Of a stretch of 64,000 nt of DNA, positions 23,356 through 37,400 are shown piece after piece. Under the pieces are notes generated by a model. The model saw nothing but the letters and a program-made list of their open reading frames with translations. It ran no database searches and was not told the DNA's origin. The position numbers and the translations under genes were made by a program. Numbering within the stretch: the stretch's first letter is position 1; each line of letters opens with the position of its first letter. Source of the stretch: Tubulanus polymorphus. Taxonomy: Eukaryota > Nemertea > Palaeonemertea > Tubulaniformes > Tubulanidae. The stretch lies in NCBI RefSeq assembly GCF_964204645.1, contig NC_134031.1:1364001-1428000 (forward strand). Reading direction: 5' to 3'.

Positions 23356-24065
23356 CTTTGAGTTTCACAAAGCTTTTCTGCTAACAAAACGCAAATCCAA
23401 GAAATCCTTCCTGATTTTCGAATTAACGAACGATGAACAACAAACAAATTCACAAATTCACAAAATACAATCAATTCATCATTTATTAATCTATTTAAAT
23501 ATATCTTTAAATAAATTGCAACAATTATATTCATCAATTCAACATTTGACAGTGAGGTAATTCTGAGCACCAATCATCACTTATTATTCAGTCAGTTACA
23601 GTTCAAACTATTTTTGATGACTAAATACTCGAAAATAAATGCAAGGCAAAATATGTAGTGTCACTGCACCACAATGAATAGACAAACTCAAGTCATCATT
23701 AGTTGTGATGATCATTTTGTCGACGACTTATCGAAATTATGACTTGTATTCTAGTGAACTGAATTAAAAATACAAATTAGGACTGAAAATAGTGGTGATT
23801 TAAACGATGACGACTTCTTTGAGTTTGACTGTAGTGGTCTTAATACTGTTTAAAAGTCTCTTGTTTCAGGGAATATTCAGCATTTTAAACAGCAGGAATT
23901 AACTTATCATTTAACCCTTTACAAGTAAACGCGTACGACCCTGAGTTCAATCAATGAGGATACTGGAATACCTACTGCGGCAATCGAGGATTCCACCTGT
24001 GGCAGTTGAGGGATAGCACAGGATCCTCATTATCAATCAAATAGTTATAATATACGAGTGAGTTG

Positions 24066-25780
24066 TCATAAAAAGATCTGTTTACCGACTGGTAAACCGG
24101 TGCTAGTATTCATTACTGGTAGATTATGACGATTAGTTCGTATTCTCTGCGGATTGACCGCTGCACTGACCACTGGTCGACACAGGTCGACTTTACTCGA
24201 CTGAATGTGAAACGCCGGAGTGATCCACGTACCGCAGCTGCATCGGTCGCCGCACCAGTTAAACGAACCTAGTTTACAGTGACATTTCGGGCAGGCCAAC
24301 TGAAAATACACGAAAACATAAACTTTCCTTGACACAAATTGATCTAATCGCAGGTTACAATAAGAGTACAGACAACAATGCTTACTTTTCCTTCTAAAAC
24401 CATGATAGCTTCTGACATCCATTGAACTGGTTCTATAAACAGCGATTGGTTACACGCATCTGATGTACCTGCTGCTGCTGCTGCTTGATTGGGTTTCTGT
24501 TTTAAGTAATGAGCTCTCCAATCGAATGCAGCATCTCCCTGACCGACTTCATGACTCTGAATGCCTGTCGCTCTAAACAAAGGCCGCCTACAAACAGTTT
24601 ACATCAATGTACAGTGAATTGTAGCCAGAGTTTATATAGAGTTCAGAGTTTCCACTTCATTCATGATGCATAGATTAATAGTAGTTACTACTGACCTGCA
24701 TTTGCGACATTTATATATCGTTTCAGAGCCGTTTTGATTCAAATTCGGATCTGATGCCATCATATCTTCACTCAATTCTGTCTCCTGCCTCGCTGTAAGT
24801 GAAAATAACCCGACAAATAGTCTTCATCATGTATAATAGTACTCAGAGACTCCAGAGTCAGACTCTTAACTCCAACAACTCCAGAATCTGATTCTTACCT
24901 TCTTTCATTGATTGAGCCCATAGTTTTAAGCGATACAGTTTGTAACCTTCATGCGTCAGATCTATTCTATTACCCATAGCTTCAAACAGTTCCAACTGAT
25001 TCATGAAACCCGCATTAGGTCTGACAAAAAATTAAAGTTTTTTTAAATAAAAGTTTTTTTTAAATCAAGTTTCATCAATTAAGTAAAATGTTCGGTATTT
25101 TTACCTGATTGTCGGTCGTTTATTCTGTAACTTCTTGTAAATTTCATTCAATGACTCTTTGTCTCTGTACATCAGATACGCTATCATTATAGTACAGCTA
25201 CGAGACTGACCTGCATAGCTAGAATGACACATACATTAGTGACACAGAGTTAATATTGTAGGCCCAGCTGCGGTCATAGCTTAAGCTGTCCAAAAGTGGT
25301 CTCAAATCACTAAGCTAAGGTTTATTAGATTGGCTATAGAACTAAGATGATCTTAGGACGATTGAGTGTAGAACAAAAAAGAGCTTAAACTGATAGTTTA
25401 ATAAAATAAACTTCAAATGTAAACCCTGACAGGCTGACTGCAGCACAGGCTGTGATATAGAGCCTGATGACTTACCAATGAACTAAAACAGATCCGTTTT
25501 TCTTAGACGCATCATCCATAAATTCGAAACACTCATTAAAATGTCGCAGTAAATCGGTATCCTCACTGTCTAACAGATTGATGTATTTATACGCCATGTT
25601 TTTGATGTATATTTTACTCAGCGGTCGGCAGTCTAGTGTGAGTATATGAGTGACTCCGAGACTCCGGAGTTGATCGGTTTGAGTCGCAGCGTTCAGGTTC
25701 CCCAGATATAATCCATCGCCTACCGCTGATAGATCATCTATCGATTTATCCGCGGGCTTAGGATCCTTTTTATTAGCCAT
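24066..25780 (-). CDS. DUSP12: Dual-specificity protein phosphatase 12, 6 exons
   Basis: DUSP12 (Yvh1 family) couples a dual-specificity phosphatase domain to a C-terminal zinc-binding domain; Yvh1 acts in late 60S ribosome maturation and stress responses. Exons: 25780-25476, 25218-25105, 25020-24899, 24792-24696, 24587-24386, 24299-24066; 357 residues versus 340 in human. Seen: VGDGLYLGNLNAATQ at the start of the phosphatase fold, the Cys-loop HCYAGQSRS at about 101-109 (nucleophile Cys102, Arg108), YKCRKCR near 206-212, FIEPVQWM, and the zinc region CPKCHCKLGSFNW followed by CSCGTWITPAF from residue 283. The catalytic loop is split by intron 1 right at the cysteine codon. The initiator ATG at 25780 is the only one in frame before the domain. 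Confidence 0.94.
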
Positions 25781-26418
25781 AATTTAAATCGAAGGCGAAG
25801 AGTTGAATCCTGAAAAAAGAGCGAACGAAGTCGAAGAAGAGAAGATGGTTAGTTTAAAAGGAAGGCTTCCCGGGAGGGCTTATTCAGGTATCCGACAGAT
25901 ACTCACACATCTATCGAATTATTCTGTCAAATAACTGTGTCGTTGTATTTCTTAATTAGTAACGATCACTATTAATATTATATTGATTGATTTTAGGAAC
26001 CCGGAAGTAAAAATTAGGGGCACGTATTCGTTCGCGTACGGCAGAGGCAGGAGCTGATCAATGCAAATTCTAATATGATAACTTTATTCTGCCATTTCGA
26101 GGAATTTCGCTTATGGCCGTCTATATGATATACTGGCGTAGGGAAACCGCTTTACGATGAAGATTTTCAGAAAGTATGTCGCAACGTTTGTTATGTTTTG
26201 AAATTAGGAACAGTTTAACACTCATACACTGAATAAACTTTGATACTCACAAGAGCATGTTTTGAAATGCCTTTTCCGGTTTGTTATCAATTAAGTGTAC
26301 GGACACTTTTCCCGCAGAGCCGTGGCGATCAGAGAGGACGCGAGCGGGTTCTGTCGGTCCAGACCGTAGTTGGACGGGCAGTTAGAGTTCCACTGGTAGC
26401 AACTCCAACCAAATTATA

Positions 26419-26600
26419 ACTTCTTGATGTCTCCGCATGATTTTGATTCCCCCGAGAGAATTATTCTGGATGTCCTGCGTCCTATCACTGCAGTGGCCCT
26501 GATGCTCGGCGTGTCCCAGACAACCTTTCGCCGTATGCCACCGGCCCAAGGGGTGACCTATTTGGTCAATCTGAAGATTGCGTATGAGTGGCCTAGATAG
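26419..26600 (+). pseudogene. Possible transposon-derived helix-turn-helix fragment
   Basis: A short frame reads SPERIILDVLRPITAVALM followed by LGVSQTTFRRM, then a stop soon after. The LGVSxxTxxRR pattern resembles the helix-turn-helix found ahead of integrase/transposase domains in many invertebrate repeats. Sequence on both sides is GC-richer than its neighbours. No catalytic domain remains, so the assignment is weak; it could also be chance. Confidence 0.25.
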
Positions 26601-26904
26601 AACGATATTTGAAGGATCGCGTTGGACATTATCTACAAGAGTCTATGTTCACATAAGATGATGATGGACGCAAGCGTGCCACGACCACCAACAAACTACT
26701 ACATGTTTGTACATGTTTATGTAACATCTTATAACATTCATATTCATTCAATCTCGATAAATATTTTTTTCACCGCGAAGAAAAAATCTTAATAAAGACA
26801 AAGATATCAAACTTCAATATATCGTTTATTTCTGTTTAACAATCATTGAGTGTAAATAACAATACTACTAACTACAATTCACCATTCTGTTCTCCGTCGC
26901 TGCA

Positions 26905-27205
26905 GCCAGCAACAGATCAATGGACGAAGTGACCAATATCAGTAACAGATCAATGGACCAAGTGACCGATATCAGCAACAGATCAATGGACCAAGTGACC
27001 AATATCAGCGACAGATCAATGGACCAAGTGACCAATATCAGTAACAGATCAATGGACCAAGTGACCAATATCAGTAACAGATCAATGGACCAAGTGACCG
27101 ATATCAGCAACAGATCAATGGACCAAGTGACCAATATCAGCAACAGATCAATGGACCAAGTGACCAATATCAGTAACAGATTAATGGACCAAGTGACCAA
27201 TAGCC
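26905..27205. repeat. 33-bp minisatellite, about 8.5 copies
   Basis: Tandem 33-bp unit containing AGATCAATGGACCAAGTGAC with few substitutions. As the unit is eleven codons and stop-free in frames of both strands, it produces mirror-image spurious open frames (26868-27200 - and 26920-27234 +). Confidence 0.95.
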
Positions 27206-27736
27206 TTGTTCAAATCCTTCTTGAGAACCTGTGAAATATTCAGAATAAAGAAATACACTTCAATAACGTCATGATACGCGCAGTAATACGTTAGTAGAGA
27301 GCGTCGGCTTTCAAAACGTGCAGAACTATTGTTTTTGAACTAAAGAGTATAAATATTTTTATATCCTAAGACTAGTCTTAAGTTATTAGATTGGCTATAG
27401 AACGAAGGTGGTCTTAAAATGGGCCCTGAAAATTTGGGCCCTATTTGCCGGACAATAATTAGCAAAATGGCATTCAAAAATAGTTGTCGACATTTAACAG
27501 TTTAAATCATTATTGTCATTCGTGCTTGACATTAGAACGATTGAAAAAATGGAATCGAGAAAAAATGAATTTTTCAAATCTAGAAATTAGAAAATATATG
27601 ATAAAAATGTAGCGTTTAATGGATGTATACATCGAAAGCGTTGTGGTACCTTTTCTTTTTGCACCTAAATGAAATAAATGTTAAATCAATAGGAATTTAG
27701 AAAAGAGTTTATATGATTTTCGCAATGTTTTTCTTG

Positions 27737-28489
27737 TTACATTTCACGAAAAGAAATACGCGTACCGGTATCTCCCGCACGGATTTTAGTCACTGGTAAA
27801 TCATTCTTGTCGGTAATCCAACCTGTATCCGATCTCCAAACCTGATCGTTAGCATCACAGTTACACGCTAAACCCGGTCTAAAACAGCTGTCAGTCATCC
27901 CGCAAGCGCATTTCCCGCTGAACGAAGCCCCGCCCCAGTTATATCTCTTCTGGCCGTCGATATTCTCCCAGTATGTGATGTGGCGAGTTTCTGAACCGGC
28001 AGAAATTGTAATAGTGGCGCTGTAACATCTCCAGGTCAGCTTCTGTTTACAGCGACTCGATTCAGCTTTCAAATCCATCAGGTCGTAAAGTTCGATGTGT
28101 TGATATCTGATTTTTTGTTGGTATTCTCCGGCCCCCTCGTAGCCGGATACCGCAACTTCCTTGTCTTTGAAGTCGTGATCTACAAAACGAAAATCATGAT
28201 TCGAAAAGGGAAAATAATTCAGGACCCAGTTCCAAGATATGAGTTCTCAGAACTACGCTTTGCTGAATTGAGGAAAGCCCTTAGTTCACCTCAAACCAGA
28301 ATTGTATTTTTCGCAGATGTAAATATATGATTGAAATATAATCATTATCCTTACTGATTATAGTGACCCCGATTCCGCCCTCCATTTGCATATCACACGT
28401 AACCAACATGGCCAAACCTCCGATTAGAATTTCAGCCAAACAATTATCAACCATTCCCAGAGATTTCCACGATTTACAGGAAGTTTGCA
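27737..28489 (-). other. Exons 29-30 of the TSP1 gene: CNTNAP-like fibrinogen domain
   Basis: Exons 28489-28355 and 28179-27737 encode a C-terminal module with TCDMQMEGGIGVTII, NHDFKD, then CKQKLTWRCYSA, HITYWENID, KCACGM, CNCDANDQVWRSDTG and LPVTKIRAGDTG. The order YW...CxCG...CNCDxxxxxWxxDxGxLxxKxxLPVxxxxxGDT is that of the fibrinogen-like region of contactin-associated proteins and related fibrillar proteins. The stop codon is at 27737-27739. Confidence 0.82.
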
Positions 28490-31400
28490 CTGAAAAAGAA
28501 AACACAAGCACAAGCGATAACATCAACAACTGAGACACAGAAGATTCATTTAAATTTCACAACAAAACATCGTCGGCATAGGACGGAAATCTACATCAGA
28601 ACTTCAATCTTAGATATTTAAGTGTCTCAAGTTTCACGTGTAATTTCCTACATAAATTACTTGCACATTTATTTGTGCGAATCCATGGATATGATTTACT
28701 CACAGGGTGTACAGCTGTACCGGTGACATTTCTCAGTTTGCCTGGTATCACCAGAACAGGGTAAGGTTTGATAAAGAGTTGAATTCAGTTGACAGGATCG
28801 CTGTCGATTACGGATTCCACCGCCACAGGTTACAGAACACGTTTCCCACGTGGCCCACGCACTCCACGTTCCTTCAACTATCAAAACACAAATAAATCAG
28901 ATTTTCTTTTTCTAATTTCGAAAATGAGTAATTATTCATCGTACTTTCTTAGATTAATGAGTATTATATACGGTGACTAGTATGGATCTGGTCTAACTTT
29001 TTCTGAGGAAAACACTTGATAAGTTTATGTAGATACGTGTTAAATTCCTCTAAATGATAGATAGAAGCTACTTACGCGGACAGGGGTTAATGTTACATTG
29101 TACGGTTTCGTGTCGCGGACCGACGCATTCTGTACCACCGTGAAACGGCCCCGTGCACGTGCGATTTCTACGAGTTCGACCCGTCCCGCAACTCTTGTCA
29201 CAGGGCGTCCAAATCGACCACTCTTCAAATCGACCATCCACTGCGGCAATAGAAAATATATTAGTATCAAATACATAAAGTATAACAATCACGTTGTTTG
29301 TTGCTAAAAGTAGCTGAACGTCGGTTACACATTTTCGTTCCTTTAAGTTCTATAACCGTTATGTCAAAAAGTTTTATTTCTAAATCTAACAGATGCTGTA
29401 ATTCATGAAAAAAAATCCGATATCATTCTGTTTCACATTCTCATTCACAACATATACAGGTGATTTAGGTGAAATATTTCATATTGATGAACATTGAGCG
29501 CAGTGATCTGAGAGGGGTCGGGAAGGAGGGGGTTAAACAACGCTAGCGTCAGGGATGCGTGCGACAGGGGGCGCGCGTGAATAAATCAACAATAAGCGAC
29601 ATCTATTGATGAACCTTTGCAGTCTGGGTTCGCGCATATAGCCGTCTGGTCGGCTGGTCCAGCGCATGGCTGTTCATTATTAACGAGACATACGCGTGTT
29701 CTGGAGCGCGTCTGAAACCCACAGGCGCCTGCGCAATCAGACCAGTCAGACCATGGTTTATAGTAACTTGCAACTGTATTGAAAATCATTAAAACGATCA
29801 CAGTTCGAGCACCAATCCATACAGAAAGATAGATTTGTTAAAGAATATATTTCGGAACTCGTACCTGGACAGAGATGTGTATTGCAGGTAGATATCTGCG
29901 TCGATTCTCCGATGCAGTCTTTACCGCCGAACCGCGGTGCAATACAGACCCGGAATCTCTGTTTGTATCCGGTCTCACAGGTTTTATTGCATTGACCCCA
30001 ATCGCTCCACATTTCCCAAAATCCATCCACTACAACAGCAAGTAATACACATAGCCAAACTCCCTGGTTAGCCATTAACCATTACATATTACATTAAGAA
30101 ACCATGCACAGAGCAGAGCCGTCGGAAGGAATTATTCAGTGGCGAGGCTTATTTCTGAAGGATGGTCTGGGGACGGAGATGCGTTTTGGGGCCATTTTAC
30201 GGTCTCATTCACAGAAGCATGAGAAGTCGTGAACCAACCACCTAGTACAGAGAACGACCAGCGGTACAGCGGTACAGCGGTACAGCGTGCTTTTGAAACA
30301 ATTTTTTGTTATGCAAAACAGTGGGGCGGCTTTGCAGAGTATCGGGGTAGAAAATGAAAGAATTATAAGATGAGACAAATCGATGATATACGAATTTCAG
30401 CACGTGATACCTGGACATTCCTGTGAGTTACATTGGTCAGACTGTTCACGTGACCCTAAACAGTCGATACCTCCGTGAAACGGCCCGATACAATGACGAT
30501 ACCGTTTGGAGATTCCTCCCCCGCAGGAGACAGTGCAACTACTCCATTGCGACCATTCGTGAAATATACCATCAACTGAAAATAACATCCCAGAAAATAT
30601 TTACAACCAGCATAAAATTGTTCTTTTTGAAAAAAGTATGATGGTTTCTTTCTAAAAAAATATCCATCGACGAAAATAAATGAAGTATTTCAAAATGATG
30701 GTTGCACTGAAGTAATCGTTGGCGGTGTCTGTCAAACGAACCCGGACAGTTGTGGGTGTTGCATTGTTTTTCATCTACGAACAATCCTTGACAGGCGATA
30801 CCGCCGAAATATGGTCCATCACAAGATCTATTCCTGAACCTGAAACCACCTCCGCAAGTCTCGTTACAACTTCCCCACGACGACCACTGCGAGAATTCAC
30901 CGTTCACTGAAATATCAACAAATTCTTAGCGTGAATAAATCGCGTTAATCATGTGAAAGACTAAATAAAAAGCGCATAGTTGAGATAATCGACCTGGACA
31001 TGGTTTTATCGTGCAGTTTAGCGAATCTTTCATTTTCTGCTTGCACGGTTTTCCACCGTAAAACGGCCCGACGCACGAGCGTAGTCGATGTACTTGACCC
31101 TGGCCACATGATGCGCTACAGTACGTCCAAGCTGACCATTCAGACGGTACCCCATCCACTAGAGAAATAATAATTATACATTCATGATTATAATCTGAGG
31201 ATTTTGATTGTTTTATTTCTCTAAACAGAAGAATCTTTTTCGAATTATACTTAGCGATGATGACAATACACTGAATAGCGAAATATATGTAGGTAGCCTG
31301 TGTAAACGTTTCTACAAAATTAAGCAGCATTTATTCATTTTTATCAAAAACATGCCTGGACATTCGAGTACGATGCATTGCCGTGTTTCGTATAGACTAC

Positions 31401-34400
31401 CCGGACACTGGAGACCTCCGTGGTACGGTCCTATACATGTACGATTCCGTGACTGTTGTCCAAATCCACACGTTTGACTACAAAGCGACCACTGACTCCA
31501 ATTGGTGAGAATTCCATCGACTAGAAAAGCATACATTTGCGACATATTTTCGTGCGGCTGGCGAATAAGCTCAAGATGGTTTGAGGCCGTGCAAACATCG
31601 AAAGCCAAAAACAAGGAGAAATTTAGATATTCTTTCATAAGCAACTGAATTAAAGCATCATGGAGTATATAAACATAGCGTTCAAGCTAGGTAGGAAATC
31701 TTACTGGCACACGGATCCAAGTTGCATTCTTCTATATCGGTGGACTCGCCCTCGCAGGACCGACCACCGTGATATGGACCTTCACAGTGTCGATCGCGGT
31801 GTCTCGTGGCGTTTTTACCACATGACTCGCTGCAACTGCTCCATAAACTCCACTCTAACCATTTACCATCAACTTTAAACAACATATGAACATGTATCAT
31901 TAGCAAAATCAACGTCAATTCAATACAACATGGATTAAAGATGGAATAACTGATAAGAATTATTTCAATTCAATTTCATGAATATTTCACCTGGACATGA
32001 GAAGTTATTGCACGGTTCGAATTCTTCTTCGGGGCCCTCGCAAGATTTGCCACCGTGTTTCGCGGGCGTACAAATTCTGTATCGTCGCGAGGTTCCTCCT
32101 CCGCAACTACTGTTACAATCCATCCAACGAGACCATTCACTCCAAGCACCGTTTACTGTGTGAAAAGATAAATCTGATTTAGATATTGTACTGGGAGACA
32201 CGTGCAAAAGATGTTCGCCAGGGCATGAGACTTTTTTGTTCAAGTATACAATGGATCCATTTTTTCCTTTTTTTCATTACTTTTTATAACGTAAAATTCA
32301 TGTAACTGTTGTCATTTACATAACTATCTATGATGTGACTGCGTTTTTTAGTAAAGAAATAAACTAATGAGGATAGTATTTTTCTATCTAGAGATTTTAC
32401 CTGGACAAGGGTTGTCATTACAGTTCTCACTGTGGACTGTATCCCCCGAACAAGGATTACCACCGAACAGTGGCTGGTTACATGTACGCCGTCTCAGTCT
32501 GTGGCCTCCTCCGCAAGTTTTATCACAAGTTTCCCAATTAGACCACGCGTTCCACGTGCCGTTCACTGAAACCATCATGAGATCATTTTTACAAAATTAG
32601 ACGATATGATATGAATGTTAAATCTAAGATTCGGATGATGATTACCGGGGCAACCGTCAGTATTGCACAGTTGTTCATCAATTGTGGATCCTGTACAGTT
32701 ATTCCCGTTATAAAACGGTCCGATGCATGTTCTGTTTCTAGTCCGGGTCCCGCCTCCGCAGGTTACCGTGCACGACTGCCACAAAGACCAACTTTCGAAT
32801 ATACCGTCAACTATTAGATAATCATCAGCAATTAATTAAGATTAATATTTACTGTATTGAGAGCTGTCGGGGAGCTGGGTGAAATAAATAAAGATAAAGA
32901 CAAATAGTACTTTGAAGGCGAACTAAAATCATCGTAAGCTTTCACTTCAAGTGTATCATACCCTTTTATAAGATGCATTTAAACTCCTACTCACTTGGGC
33001 ATTCGATTAAATGGCAATATATCTGTTCGAACAAATTTCCTATACACGGTTTACCATTGTGTTTGGGGGGTGTACAAACTCGGGTTCGAGCCCGAGTTCC
33101 GTTACCGCAACTGACGCTACATGCCTCCCAGACACTCCACACACCGAGAACACCGTCAACTGCGAAATTTATTACTAAGTAACTTTATCATTTTGTAAAA
33201 AAAAGTCGAAGAAATTCATGGGCTGATTCTGTGGTTAGTCTGGTGAGTTAGAAAGTATCGTCGTTATTGTGTTTACCTGGACAGGGGTGTAGGTTACAGA
33301 CTCGATGTTCGGTCGCGTTTCCCACGCAATCATCGCCGCCATTCGCTTTGCCGTGACAGACTCGCAGACGAGTCTGCGAACCACCGGCGCATTGCTCGCT
33401 ACATTGCGACCACGATTTCCATTGCTCCCATTCTCCATCAACTAAACACAGCAAAAACAGCATTAAATCACATTCTAATTGATTATCGAATACAGAAAGT
33501 CGGATAGATTTTGAATTGACACAAGAAAGATCTGAGCCTGAAGCCCGCACACAGGTATCATCCTAAGCCTGAACCGTGCACGCAGTATCATAACCTCGTA
33601 AGTTAGCTAACGACATTATAGCTGCCATTTTTTAAACTTCGAACTATCTTTATACCGATATCGTACTAACTTTTAAGTGCAGTAAAATATTGTGCGTTTA
33701 TATGTATTAGAATTTTGGACTCCTCAGAAACCGCCGAACACTCGGGGGTGATTCACAATTCAAGAGAATGATGATAAGGGAGGGTGTTATTAGTGAATAG
33801 CGACCACACTTGACTTATTCAAAATGAGAAGTGACTATATCTATTCCTACAAAGCAAATAACATGATATTTGAAATATCCACTACATTTGTGGCTAAACA
33901 TACATTCTACCAGACAACACCAGTCTACAAGCTACCATACTTACCATTCTCAGTTACAGCATACTTTTATCTGAGCTTATGTTATTTCATCAATGCAAGT
34001 GTTAAGGTTTTTTTTAAATAATTTATGATGTAAATCACAGTTTAAAAAATATATCGAAATTAAAATGCGCGCTACAAAATCCTTGCCTTGTTTAAAAATG
34101 TGACACCAATCATTGTAATTTTCATGCATTCAAATCCTGATTTACACGATCATATGATTAGTAACAACAATAACAACATTTTAGATTATTGATAATATAT
34201 TTGTTATAAGAAAATATATAAAATTCTGAAATAGTCAAATTGTGACTTAAATGAAGTGCAAATACCTGGGCAGGGATGTGTGTTACAGGATTGTTGATCG
34301 GTCTCGTCCCCGGGACACTGAGCACCGCCGTAAAACGGACCGTTACACTGGCGACTACGAGCCTGAGTTCCATTACCACACGACACCGAGCACTGATCCC

Positions 34401-37400
34401 AGCTTCCCCATTCATTCCAAACACCATCGACTAGAAATTGATAACGATCATTCAGCGTGCAAACACTTTTTCAGGTGGTTCTTTGGGTCCGGTTCCTCAA
34501 AAGTCGGTTAAACTCTAAACAAACAGTTGAATATTTTACCGACTTTTGAGCTACCGGCCTCAGGGCCATCACCAAAGAATATCTAATCTCCAAACTCCAC
34601 AAATGTGTATTTTGTTAGTCTTAGGTTAAATGAACAAAACTTAAGGTGAGTTTCTTTTTCTCGAGATGGAAGGACAGCTTACTTGGACAGTTGACTAGTT
34701 CACATTCCTCGGTGTCTGTATCGTTACCAGGACAGGCATTTCCGCCGAAATACGGGCCATCACATTGACGAGTACGATAGCGAGTTCGGTTTCCACAGGT
34801 GGCGCTACATTGAGACCAATCACCCCAGTTCAACCATACACCATCAACTGATTAGTACAGATAGAAATATCAATGTAACACGGGGAAATATAGGAAAACA
34901 TAAATGCTATGAATTTAGTAGGAAGACGAGACTTACTGGCGCATGATCTGATGTAACAGAATGCAGTGTCTGTGTTCGATCCGGGACAAGCTTCACCGCC
35001 GTGAGCCTGGCCGTAACACTTACGGGTTCGTGTTTTAGTTCCGTTACCGCAGGTATGACTACATGGATCCCATGAACTCCACGGTTCCCATTCTCCATTC
35101 ACTATTTCAGATGATAAATACCTCACATATCTTATTATGAATATGATTATTGAAATTCTGGCAGAAACAATGGCTTTGACATTTCTTCACGATCCTTGAC
35201 CTGAGTGATTTGACTTACACCTGCCACATAAAAACCGTAAATATAAAGATTCAAAGACTAAAATCTGTTTAACAGATTTTAAACTTTGAATATCGTTGAA
35301 TCTTCATATTTTGAGTTTTTTGCATATAAAATTCAAAGACCTGACACTTCGACAAACCTGGACATTCTCTCAGTTTACACGGCTGTTGTTCCTGTTTAAC
35401 GCCCGAACATTCAGTGCCGTTGTATCGCGGAGGTTCACAAGTTCTGTTCCTCGTTTGAGTCCCGTTTGCGCAAGATACGCTGCAAGCCGACCACGTCTGC
35501 CATTCGTGGAAATAACCATCAACTGCGAATAGATTTGGAGATTAATTAGAATTGAAAACCCTCAGAACACTTAAAGCCGCTTCAATTCAATGAGACGCCT
35601 ACAGCTGGTCTCCACAAACAAGGAAGGTACTGTTTAATTCACTTGAAGAAAAATCACAATATGAAGACGAACTAAGAGAGTAGTGACGTTTCGAATCGAT
35701 TCTATCAGGCCATATTCTAAACTGAATCGATTCGATACGTCAAAAGATGTTCTCCTAATATCTCTTTATAATGTGAGTTTTTCTTCAAAAGACGTGTACA
35801 ATCATGGACTCTAAAACGAAGAGTCCATGGTACAATCTAACACTGGTAGTTTCATAGAAACAGCTCATACATTTCATCATAGTTTGACAAGTATTTGAGG
35901 AGCTACTATGACTATTGTTTGAGAGTCCATGTTGTGACTTCTACATTAAGAGACGACAGATTTATACCTGGACAGTGATGAGTATTACAATCACGTTCAT
36001 CACGACTGTTACCAGTACAATTCTCTCCTCCGAATTGGCCATAATTGCATTCACGGACTCGAGATTGGCGTCCAGTACCGCATGTTTTATTACAAGGTGT
36101 CCACGGCGTCCACTGCCTCCAATTTCCTTTCACTAGAAAATATCGAATATTTTACATCAAAAGATTTTATAACAAAACTTGTAAGAATATCATAATATTT
36201 GGAGATAGTTGCATAGTCATGGCTTAGATTAAAGGCCAGTCTCAGACCTTCTTTTGGACCTAAGTCGCGACTGTGCAACTGGACCCTATTGGTTTTATGA
36301 TTATTTACCAGGACAGTTATGCGTATTACAATCTTGTACCATAGTCTCGTCTCCTGTGCAGTTATTGCCTCCGTAAAAGGGTCCGTTACACGATCGTGAT
36401 CGCTGCTGTTTACCGCCATCGCAATCACGATCACACGCTCCCCACGCCGTCCACGCGTTCCAAATACCATCGACTACAAGTCAAACAATCGATGATATTA
36501 CACAAATAACTGATTAAAAAAACTGAAAAATTTAACTATTCATGTATGATGTTAGATTTAATATTAATTTAAAGACCCATTGTATACAAATTTAAAAGAT
36601 TAAAAACGGAATTTATTTTTTCAAGAATTAAAATCTAAATTTAAGGGACCCGATGTCACAACTGACGACAACTTTTTCTATACTGAGTTCGAAACATTGT
36701 GTCTTTTTATCTCCTTTTTTAATTCTTGATAAATGAATTTCAATTTTGATCTTTTGAACTTGTATATCATAGTGGCTCCTAATCGTATCAAACAAATACT
36801 TCGGTCTGATCGTCGCTCTAGAAAAATAGAATATTTCCTTTTATGTATTTCATAGATATGTCTACTTACTCGGACAATAGTGAGTGTTACAAAGTTGAGT
36901 TTCATTTGACGAACCGTCGCACCATTTACCATCATGTTGAGGAGTTTGACATTGACGAGTTCGAGTCTGTGAACCGTTACCACACGACAGACTACACTGA
37001 CCCCACGTACTCCAGACCAACCAGACACCGTCAACTTTATATACATACATATCAATTTTCATAAAACAATCATAACTGAAGCCACCTTTCGAAGCGAATA
37101 TGTGTAAAGCAAAGCGTAGTAGATTTACAAATAGCATGACATCAAAAAATCGTATAAATTCATTTTCTTAAAATCATGTGCGATATGGAAAAATAATGCG
37201 TGGAAATTCGAAATACGTTAGTAACATCAGAAAATTGGAGTTTTCAATTCTCCATTTGTATGTAAAAGACCCACAGTATTGATGTTTAACGACGAATATT
37301 CTGATAATGTGATGTTTCGGGAGCGAGTTTATGGGTAACAGTGGACTACACTTTCGGGTAGAATGTTTTTACAGGAAACATCAGATTATTCAGAGATTTA

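Larger units (their letters stand above)
20272..24065. other. Intergenic interval between CIMIP2B and DUSP12
   Basis: No protein gene can be supported. It holds the CIMIP2B 3' untranslated region with AATAAA at 20744 and 21042, a (TA)n run at about 20571-20586, a tRNA-derived SINE near 21757, a diverged direct duplication at 21860-22240, and the 23-bp minisatellite at 22615-23355. From 23360 to 24060 I see only AT-rich unique sequence. Confidence 0.6.
25781..27736. other. Intergenic interval between DUSP12 and the TSP1 gene
   Basis: Contains the DUSP12 promoter side, a possible degraded transposase fragment near 26430-26600 and the 33-bp minisatellite at 26905-27205. The remaining sequence is AT-rich and shows no supported gene. 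Confidence 0.55.

Noticed and set aside
22893-23573. 226-codon - strand frame with 23-residue repeats
   Set aside because: It is the 23-bp minisatellite read through; no start context, no unique domain.
26868-27234. Mirror-image repetitive frames on both strands
   Set aside because: By-product of a 33-bp minisatellite whose length is a multiple of three.
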